From positions 186,001 to 250,000 of the forward strand of contig NZ_JBITLV010000004.1 of the NCBI RefSeq assembly GCF_044465595.1: a DNA stretch of 64,000 bases, written 5' to 3'. Position 1 is the first letter of the stretch. Each line of letters begins with the position of its first letter. Below, one piece after another: positions 58,898 to 64,000 of this stretch. A program made the translations under genes and the position numbers. This DNA is from Spongisporangium articulatum (GTDB taxonomy: Bacteria; Actinomycetota; Actinomycetes; Actinomycetales; Kineosporiaceae). Below the pieces are notes generated by a model. That model saw only the letters and a list, made by a program, of their open reading frames with translations. It ran no database searches and had not been told where the DNA came from.

Positions 58898-59752
58898 ATG
58901 CGCGGTCGCGACCGGATCCAGTACAAGACGCTCGACCAGGTGCGCACCATGCGCGCCGCCGGCCTGGTGGTCGCCGACGCGCTGGACGCCGTCCGCGCGG
59001 CCCTGCGCCCGGGAGTCACCACGGGAGAGCTCGACGGGATCGCCCGGGACGTGATCGCGGCGGCCGGGGCGACGTCCAACTTCCTGAACTACGGCGAGCC
59101 GCCCTACCCGGCCGTGCTGTGCATCTCGGTGAACGACGAGGTCGTGCACGGCATCCCGGGCTCCCGGGTGCTGCGGGCCGGCGACGTGGTCTCGGTGGAC
59201 GGCGGCGCGGTGGTCGACGGCTGGCACGGGGACTCGGCCTTCACCGCGGTGGTCGCGGGCACGGCCGACGAACCCGACCCGCGGACCGCGCAGCAGCAGG
59301 CTGCCGACGCCGACCTGGTCGAGGTCACCCGGCAGGCGCTGTGGCACGGGATCGCGGCGATCCGGGCCGGGGCCCGGCTGAACGCGATCGGGGCAGCCGT
59401 CGAGGACCACGTCGACGACCGGTACGGGCTGGTCGAGGGGTACGGCGGGCACGGCATCGGCACCGAGATGCACCAGGACCCGCACGTGCTGAACTACCGG
59501 ACCCGGGACAAGGGGCCGAAGCTCCAGCCGGGCATCTGCCTGGCCGTCGAGCCGATGCTCACGGCCGGGGGAGCGGACACCCGGATCCTGCCCGACAAGT
59601 GGACCGTCGCCACGGTCGACGGGTCGCGGGCCGCGCACTGGGAGCACTCGGTGGCGCTGCTGGACGACGGGCTGTGGGTGCTGACGGCCCGGGACGGCGG
59701 GGCGGCCGAGCTGGGTGCGCTCGGCGCCCCGGTCTCGACCCGGCTCTCCTGA
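58898..59752 (+). CDS. map: Type I methionine aminopeptidase
   Basis: Map is 284 residues long and removes N-terminal Met from nascent proteins. The dinuclear metal site includes VHGIPGSR (His), VSVDGGAVVDGWHGDSAFT (both Asp), GHGIGTEMHQDPHVLN (His) and the late Glu residues in AVEPMLT and WEHSVAL. A TAGGGT hexamer sits 7 nt upstream of the ATG (58885-58890) and there is no clear Shine-Dalgarno, so a separate leaderless transcript is possible. An ATG-like start three codons earlier (58889) is also in frame. Confidence 0.95.
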   Translation: MRGRDRIQYKTLDQVRTMRAAGLVVADALDAVRAALRPGVTTGELDGIARDVIAAAGATSNFLNYGEPPYPAVLCISVNDEVVHGIPGSRVLRAGDVVSVDGGAVVDGWHGDSAFTAVVAGTADEPDPRTAQQQAADADLVEVTRQALWHGIAAIRAGARLNAIGAAVEDHVDDRYGLVEGYGGHGIGTEMHQDPHVLNYRTRDKGPKLQPGICLAVEPMLTAGGADTRILPDKWTVATVDGSRAAHWEHSVALLDDGLWVLTARDGGAAELGALGAPVSTRLS

Positions 59753-59777
59753 GGCGTGCCGCGCCTCTCCTCCTGGT

Positions 59778-59830
59778 GGGCACGGTGTGACACCGCAACC
59801 ACCGGGTGAGCACTGTGTGACACCGTGCCC
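59778..59830 (+). terminator. Terminator/repeat after map with GTGTGACACCG units
   Basis: The 11-bp stem GGGCACGGTGT/ACACCGTGCCC (59778-59788 with 59820-59830) also holds two direct copies of GTGTGACACCG (59785-59795 and 59815-59825). It begins 26 bp after the map stop and probably ends the secY-adk-map transcript. Confidence 0.6.
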
Positions 59831-59927
59831 GCCCGGGACGGAAGGGTTTGCGCTCCCACCGCGTTGAGCCACGTGGGTGAGGGCCGCCGGCCCGGCGCCC
59901 GATTTCGTTTGCACGGGGCCCGTCCCG

Positions 59928-59933
59928 TAGACT
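59928..59933 (+). promoter_or_regulatory. Candidate -10 for infA
   Basis: TAGACT at 59928-59933 with TTTCGT or TTGCAC upstream (spacers of 19 and 13 bp) is the best promoter candidate ahead of infA. The transcript would have a leader of about 75 nt. Confidence 0.4.
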
Positions 59934-60015
59934 CGTGCGTCGGCTTGTGTGCACTCGTGCTGCCTGTGTGCCGGCGCCGAGGAGCACGGTACGGAAACAG
60001 AGAAAAGCGGAGGAC

Positions 60016-60237
60016 ATGCCGAAGAAAGACGGCGTCATCGAGATCGAGGGTTCGGTCGTCGAAGCCCTGCCGAACGCGATGTTCCGCGTGGAGCTGGCCA
60101 ACGGCCACAAGGTCCTCGCGCACATCTCGGGAAAGATGCGCCAGCACTACATCCGCATCCTCCCCGAGGACCGCGTGGTGGTCGAGCTGAGCCCCTACGA
60201 CCTGTCCCGGGGCCGGATCGTCTACCGGTACAAGTAA
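60016..60237 (+). CDS. infA: Translation initiation factor IF-1
   Basis: IF-1 is 73 residues long, an OB-fold protein that binds the A site of the 30S subunit. It has MPKKDGVIEIEGSVVEALPN and the end DLSRGRIVYRYK. GGAGGAC precedes the ATG. It is the first gene of the alpha operon here. Confidence 0.98.
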   Translation: MPKKDGVIEIEGSVVEALPNAMFRVELANGHKVLAHISGKMRQHYIRILPEDRVVVELSPYDLSRGRIVYRYK

Positions 60238-60278
60238 GACCCATCGAGAACCACTGCGACTGGAAAAGACAACGACTG

Positions 60279-60392
60279 ATGAAGGTCAAGCCGAGCGTCA
60301 AGCCGATCTGTGACAAGTGCAAGGTGATCCGTCGCCACGGCCGCGTCATGGTGATCTGCGAGAACGCGCGCCACAAGCAGCGCCAGGGCTGA
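60279..60392 (+). CDS. rpmJ: 50S ribosomal protein bL36
   Basis: bL36 is 37 residues long: MKVKPSVKPICDKCKVIRRH begins it, and the CxxC...C...H zinc ligands (Cys11, Cys14, Cys27, His32) are all present, so it is the zinc-binding form. It lies 41 bp after infA. Confidence 0.97.
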   Translation: MKVKPSVKPICDKCKVIRRHGRVMVICENARHKQRQG

Positions 60393-60539
60393 GTCACTCA
60401 CTCCTGCGCGCCGTCCAGGCAGCACCCCGGTCCCGCACGGGACCGGACACCCCCGGGCCGCACCCGGCCGGGGACCCGCCGATCGGCGGGAGCGGTGCTG
60501 CTCCACACCAGGTGCACAACCGGAAAGAGATCTGAATCC

Positions 60540-60920
60540 ATGGCACGTCTGGTCGGAGTCGACCTGCCCCGTGAGAAGCGGCTCGAGGTCGCGCTCACCT
60601 ACATCTTCGGCGTGGGCCGCACGCGCTCGCTGCAGACCATCGCCGCGACGAACCTGGACCCGAACACCCGGGTCAAGGACCTCACCGAGGCCGACCTGGT
60701 GGCGCTGCGCGACCACCTCGAGGCCAACTTCAAGCTCGAGGGTGACCTCCGCCGTGAGGTGGCCGCCGACATCCGTCGCAAGGTCGAGATCGGCTGCTAC
60801 GAGGGGCTGCGCCACCGTCGCGGTCTGCCCGTGCGCGGCCAGCGCACCAAGACCAACGCGCGTACCCGCAAGGGTCCCAAGCGCACCGTGGCCGGCAAGA
60901 AGAAGGCCGGCAAGAAGTAG
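60540..60920 (+). CDS. rpsM: 30S ribosomal protein uS13
   Basis: uS13 is 126 residues long and contacts P-site tRNA and the intersubunit bridge. It has MARLVGVDLPREKRLEVALT, GCYEGLRHRRGLPVRGQRTK and a Lys-rich tail. The ATG lies 147 bp after rpmJ, in a GC-rich spacer with no gene. Confidence 0.98.
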   Translation: MARLVGVDLPREKRLEVALTYIFGVGRTRSLQTIAATNLDPNTRVKDLTEADLVALRDHLEANFKLEGDLRREVAADIRRKVEIGCYEGLRHRRGLPVRGQRTKTNARTRKGPKRTVAGKKKAGKK

Positions 60921-60989
60921 TAGCGCTCGCCCCGGCCCACCCGGCCGGGGCTGATGCGTCCGACGACCTCACAGCAGCAGGAGATTCGA

Positions 60990-61394
60990 ATGCCCCCCCA
61001 GGCACGCAAGGCAGGCGCCCGCAAGCCGCGGCGCAAGGAGAAGAAGAACGTCGCTCACGGCCACGCGCACATCAAGAGCACGTTCAACAACACGATCGTC
61101 TCGATCACCGACCCCACCGGCGCGGTGATCAGCTGGGCCTCCGCCGGCCAGGTCGGCTTCAAGGGCTCGCGCAAGTCGACCCCCTTCGCCGCCCAGATGG
61201 CCGCCGAGGCCGCCGCCCGCCGCGCGCAGGAGCACGGCATGCGCAAGGTCGACGTGTTCGTGAAGGGCCCGGGTTCGGGCCGCGAGACCGCGATCCGTTC
61301 GCTGCAGGCCACCGGCCTCGAGGTCGGCGCCATCCAGGACGTCACGCCGACGCCCCACAACGGCTGCCGCCCGCCCAAGCGTCGCCGCGTCTAG
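60990..61394 (+). CDS. rpsK: 30S ribosomal protein uS11
   Basis: uS11 is 134 residues long and lines the mRNA exit. It has IKSTFNNTIVSITDPTGAVI and the end TPTPHNGCRPPKRRRV. GCAGGAG precedes the ATG. In many actinomycetes rpsD follows directly; here repeat R5 and then rpoA follow instead. Confidence 0.98.
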   Translation: MPPQARKAGARKPRRKEKKNVAHGHAHIKSTFNNTIVSITDPTGAVISWASAGQVGFKGSRKSTPFAAQMAAEAAARRAQEHGMRKVDVFVKGPGSGRETAIRSLQATGLEVGAIQDVTPTPHNGCRPPKRRRV

Positions 61395-61395
61395 T

Positions 61396-61481
61396 GCGGT
61401 GATCATGCACAGACGTGCATGATCACTTGCACGGGCACGACCAGTCCGCGGTGCGCATGCACGTCTGTGCATGATCACCGC
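61396..61481. repeat. Long inverted repeat R5 (GTGATCATGCA family) between rpsK and rpoA
   Basis: Perfect 25-bp arms lie at 61396-61420 and 61457-61481; the left arm begins GCGGTGATCATGCACAGACG. A third copy of GTGCATGATCAC lies in the loop (61415-61426). It starts 2 bp after the rpsK stop and lies inside the alpha operon, where it could cause termination, attenuation or RNA processing before rpoA. Confidence 0.85.
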
Positions 61482-61576
61482 GGAACGAGAACAGCAGGAG
61501 CCGGCCCGGGGACCGAGACCCGGGACGGCGCAACAAACAGGCGTCATATAGCGGTCGCCTGAGGAGAGGAAATTCC

Positions 61577-62593
61577 GTGCTCATCGCCCAGCGCCCCGTC
61601 CTCACCGAGGAGGCAGTCTCCGAGCACCGGTCGCGGTTCGTCATCGAGCCGCTCGAGCCGGGCTTCGGGTACACCCTCGGCAACTCGCTGCGTCGCACCC
61701 TGCTGTCGTCCATCCCGGGCGCGGCCGTGACCAGCATCCGCATCGACGGCGTCCTCCACGAGTTCACCACCATCCCGGGGGTGAAGGAGGACGTCACCGA
61801 GCTGATTCTCAACATCAAGCAGCTCGTCGTCTCCAGCGAGCACGACGAGCCCATCGTGATGTACCTGCGCAAGCAGGGCCCCGGCGTCGTCACCGCCGCC
61901 GACATCGCGCCCCCGGCCGGGGTCGAGGTGCACAACCCCGACCTGCACATCGCCACCCTGAACGCCAAGGGCAAGCTCGAGCTGGAGCTGACCGTCGAGC
62001 GGGGCCGCGGCTACGTCTCGGCGAACCAGAACAAGTTCGCGGAGCAGGAGATCGGCCGGATCCCGGTCGACTCGATCTACTCGCCCGTGCTGAAGGTGAC
62101 GTACAAGGTCGAGGCGACCCGCGTCGAGCAGCGCACCGACTTCGACCGGCTGATCGTGGACGTGGAGACCAAGCCCTCCACCCAGCCGCGCGACGCCATG
62201 GCCAGCGCCGGCAAGACCCTGGTCGAGCTGTTCGGTCTCGCCCGCGAGCTGAACCTCGAGGCCGAGGGCATCGACATGGGCCCGTCCCCGTCGGACGCCG
62301 CGCTGGCGGCCGACCTGGCCCTGCCGATCGAGGAGCTCGACCTCACGGTCCGCTCGTACAACTGCCTCAAGCGCGAGGGCATCCACACCGTCGGCGAGCT
62401 GGTCGGCCGGTCCGAGGCCGACCTGCTCGACATCCGCAACTTCGGCGCCAAGTCCATCGACGAGGTCAAGGCGAAGCTGCACGGCATGGGCCTGGCCCTC
62501 AAGGACAGCCCGCCCGGGTTCGACCCGAGCCTCGTCGTCGACAGCTTCCCGGCCGACGACGACATGTCCTACGCCGAGGACGAGCAGTTCTGA
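61577..62593 (+). CDS. rpoA: RNA polymerase alpha subunit
   Basis: Alpha is 338 residues long and dimerises to seed RNA polymerase assembly. The N-terminal domain has FVIEPLEPGFGYTLGNSLRR, and the C-terminal domain (from about residue 250) has LDLTVRSYNCLKREGIHTVG and DIRNFGAKSIDEVKAKL for UP-element and activator contacts. The GTG start follows GAGGAGAGGAAATTCC. 182 bp separate it from rpsK, unusually long for this operon. Confidence 0.98.
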   Translation: MLIAQRPVLTEEAVSEHRSRFVIEPLEPGFGYTLGNSLRRTLLSSIPGAAVTSIRIDGVLHEFTTIPGVKEDVTELILNIKQLVVSSEHDEPIVMYLRKQGPGVVTAADIAPPAGVEVHNPDLHIATLNAKGKLELELTVERGRGYVSANQNKFAEQEIGRIPVDSIYSPVLKVTYKVEATRVEQRTDFDRLIVDVETKPSTQPRDAMASAGKTLVELFGLARELNLEAEGIDMGPSPSDAALAADLALPIEELDLTVRSYNCLKREGIHTVGELVGRSEADLLDIRNFGAKSIDEVKAKLHGMGLALKDSPPGFDPSLVVDSFPADDDMSYAEDEQF

Positions 62594-62607
62594 CCACCCC
62601 CTGAGCC

Positions 62608-62640
62608 GGTGCCCGGCCGCTTTCGCAGCGGCCGGGCACC
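62608..62640 (+). terminator. Strong hairpin between rpoA and rplQ
   Basis: The perfect 13-bp stem GGTGCCCGGCCGC/GCGGCCGGGCACC with a 7-nt loop (62621-62627) begins 15 bp after the rpoA stop. It may lower rplQ expression or be an RNase processing site. It has no T tract. Confidence 0.6.
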
Positions 62641-62667
62641 GAGCCAGTACTCCGAGGAGAACAAGTC

Positions 62668-63336
62668 ATGCCCACCCCCACCAAGGGTCCGCGGCTGGGC
62701 GGTGGCCCGGCGCACGAGCGGCTCCTGCTGGCCAACCTGGCCACCCAGCTGTTCGCGCACCGCAGCATCACCACGACCGAGGCCAAGGCGAAGCGGGTCC
62801 GCCCGCTGGCCGAGCGCCTGATCACCTTCGCCAAGCGGGGCGACCTCGCCTCCCGGCGTCGCGTCCTGACCGTGGTCAAGGACAAGGGCGTCGTGCACGA
62901 GCTCTTCACCGAGATCGCGCCGACGATGGCCGAGCGGCAGGGCGGCTACACCCGGATCACCAAGATCGGTAACCGCAAGGGTGACAACGCCCCGCTGGCC
63001 GTCATCGAGCTCGTCCTCGAGCCGCTGACCGCCAAGCAGGAGACCGTCCGCGAGGCCGAGGCCGCCACCAAGTCGGCCGCCAAGAAGGCTCCCGCGAAGA
63101 AGGCCGCCGCGAAGAAGGCGGCCGAGGCTCCGGCCGAGGCGCCCGAGGAGACCCCGGCCGAGGCCGAGACCGCCGACGCGGTCGAGTCGTCCCAGACCGC
63201 CGAGGTCGCCGCTGAGGCCCCCGAGGCCCCTGCGGAGGAGACGGCCGAGGAGAAGCCGGCCAAGAAGGCCGCCGCGAAGAAGGCTCCGGCCAAGAAGGCC
63301 GCCGCGAAGAAGGCCGCCGAGAAGCCGGCCGAGTAA
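62668..63336 (+). CDS. rplQ: 50S ribosomal protein bL17 with long Ala/Lys/Glu tail
   Basis: The protein has 222 residues. The first 118 or so are normal bL17 (PTKGPRLGGGPAHERLLLAN, then YTRITKIGNRKGDNAPL). The remaining 100 are a low-complexity tail. It has blocks of basic AAKKA/APAKKA units at about 135-150 and 195-217 and an acidic Ala/Glu/Pro stretch between. The basic blocks resemble histone H1-like C-termini. Tails exist on actinomycete bL17, but this one doubles the protein's length. The ATG follows CCGAGGAGAAC. Confidence 0.95.
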   Translation: MPTPTKGPRLGGGPAHERLLLANLATQLFAHRSITTTEAKAKRVRPLAERLITFAKRGDLASRRRVLTVVKDKGVVHELFTEIAPTMAERQGGYTRITKIGNRKGDNAPLAVIELVLEPLTAKQETVREAEAATKSAAKKAPAKKAAAKKAAEAPAEAPEETPAEAETADAVESSQTAEVAAEAPEAPAEETAEEKPAKKAAAKKAPAKKAAAKKAAEKPAE

Positions 63337-63359
63337 CAACCCCGCACCACAGGCACGTC

Positions 63360-64000
63360 ATGACCGCTGCCGTCGTGACCCGGGTCCGTTTGGACCTGGG
63401 CTACGACGGCAGCGGCTTTTCCGGCTGGGCCGCGCAGCCCGGCCGCCGCACCGTCGAGCAGACCCTGGCCGAGGCGCTCGCGCAGGTGCTGCGCCTCGAG
63501 GCGCCCCCCAAGCTGGTCGTCGCCGGCCGCACCGACGCCGGGGTGCACGCCACCGGCCAGGTGGCCCACGTCGACCTCCCGGCCGAGGCGCTGGCCCGGG
63601 CCCCGGGTCGCTCCGACCGGGAACCGGCGGCCGCGCTGCTCACCCGGCTGTCCGGCGTCCTGCCCCCCGACCTGCGCGTGCACGGCGTCGAACCGGCCGC
63701 GCCCGGGTTCGACGCCCGGTTCTCGGCGCTGCGCCGGCACTACGCCTACCGGCTCACCGACGAGCCGTCGGGGGTCGCGCCGCTGCGCCGCCACGACGTC
63801 GTCGGGCACCGCCGCCCGCTGGACGTCGAGGCCATGGACGACGCGAGCGCGCGGCTGGTGGGCCTGCGCGACTTCGCCGCGTTCTGCAAGCTGCGGGACG
63901 GCGCCACCACCGTCCGCACGCTGCTCACCTACTCGTGGGCGCGCGACGCCGGGCTGATCGTCGGCACCGTCGTCGCCGACGCGTTCTGCCATTCGATGGT
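63360..64000 (+). CDS. truA: tRNA pseudouridine synthase A, 5' part
   Basis: TruA isomerises uridines 38-40 in tRNA anticodon stems. The visible 213 residues run to the window edge. It has LDLGYDGSGFSGWAAQPGRR and the catalytic Asp59 in VAGRTDAGVHATGQ, followed by FDARFSALRRHYAYRL and the FAAFCKLRDGATTVRTL segment. The ATG at 63360 lies 23 bp after rplQ, the usual neighbour. The stop lies outside the window. Confidence 0.95.
   Translation, partial: MTAAVVTRVRLDLGYDGSGFSGWAAQPGRRTVEQTLAEALAQVLRLEAPPKLVVAGRTDAGVHATGQVAHVDLPAEALARAPGRSDREPAAALLTRLSGVLPPDLRVHGVEPAAPGFDARFSALRRHYAYRLTDEPSGVAPLRRHDVVGHRRPLDVEAMDDASARLVGLRDFAAFCKLRDGATTVRTLLTYSWARDAGLIVGTVVADAFCHSM

Noticed and set aside
59825..60190. 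Open frames overlapping infA and its leader
   Set aside because: They are alternative frames of the infA region with no RBS and no family features.

Overview
The window is a 64 kb piece of a very GC-rich chromosome, almost certainly from an actinomycete (Actinomycetota). The evidence is the long coiled insertion in RpoC, an Ni-type superoxide dismutase with its maturation protease, an ANTAR regulator, two LppX/LprG-type lipoproteins, HadA/HadB dehydratases next to rpmG, many GTG and TTG starts, and S10-spc-alpha gene order. I cannot fix the order or genus. rpsD is not in the alpha operon, which excludes some orders but does not identify this one.

Layout. 1-9.3 kb: the end of nuoN, htpX, divergent sodN/sodX, a PAS-GAF-ANTAR regulator, a phospholipase D-like enzyme with a membrane-anchored partner, tRNA-Tyr, a YajQ protein, a small membrane protein and an SRPBCC protein. 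9.3-15.8 kb: a divergent DHA2 exporter/TetR pair, tRNA-Thr, tRNA-Met, rpmG, hadA-hadB, murB, a GNAT acetyltransferase and an adenosine deaminase-like enzyme. 15.8-21.9 kb: an accessory block of a small two-helix membrane protein, an XRE-type regulator, two tandem paralogous GT-A-like glycosyltransferases and a convergent secreted beta-propeller-like protein. 22-24.8 kb: a FUSC-type membrane protein and aspC. 25-34.2 kb: tRNA-Trp, secE, nusG, rplK, rplA, then two lipoproteins and a receiver-phosphatase/histidine kinase/receiver cluster, then the L10 leader with rplJ-rplL. 34.5-46.6 kb: rpoB-rpoC and rpsL-rpsG-fusA-tuf. 46.9-64 kb: the S10, spc and alpha operons, with secY-adk-map and infA, ending inside truA.

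How it works together. From 25 kb on, most genes build the ribosome, RNA polymerase and Sec translocon. Many overlap by 1-4 nt, which implies translational coupling. The points of most interest are: an Asn at the RpoB position where Ser531 (E. coli numbering) is the classic rifampicin-contact residue; a 78-codon open frame coupled to rpsH inside the spc operon; the uncharacterised XRE/double-glycosyltransferase cassette; a recurring long inverted repeat with the core GTGATCATGCA at five gene ends, including one in the slot where many actinomycetes carry rpsD; a Phe in the nickel hook of SodN; and an unusually long Ala/Lys/Glu tail on ribosomal protein bL17.
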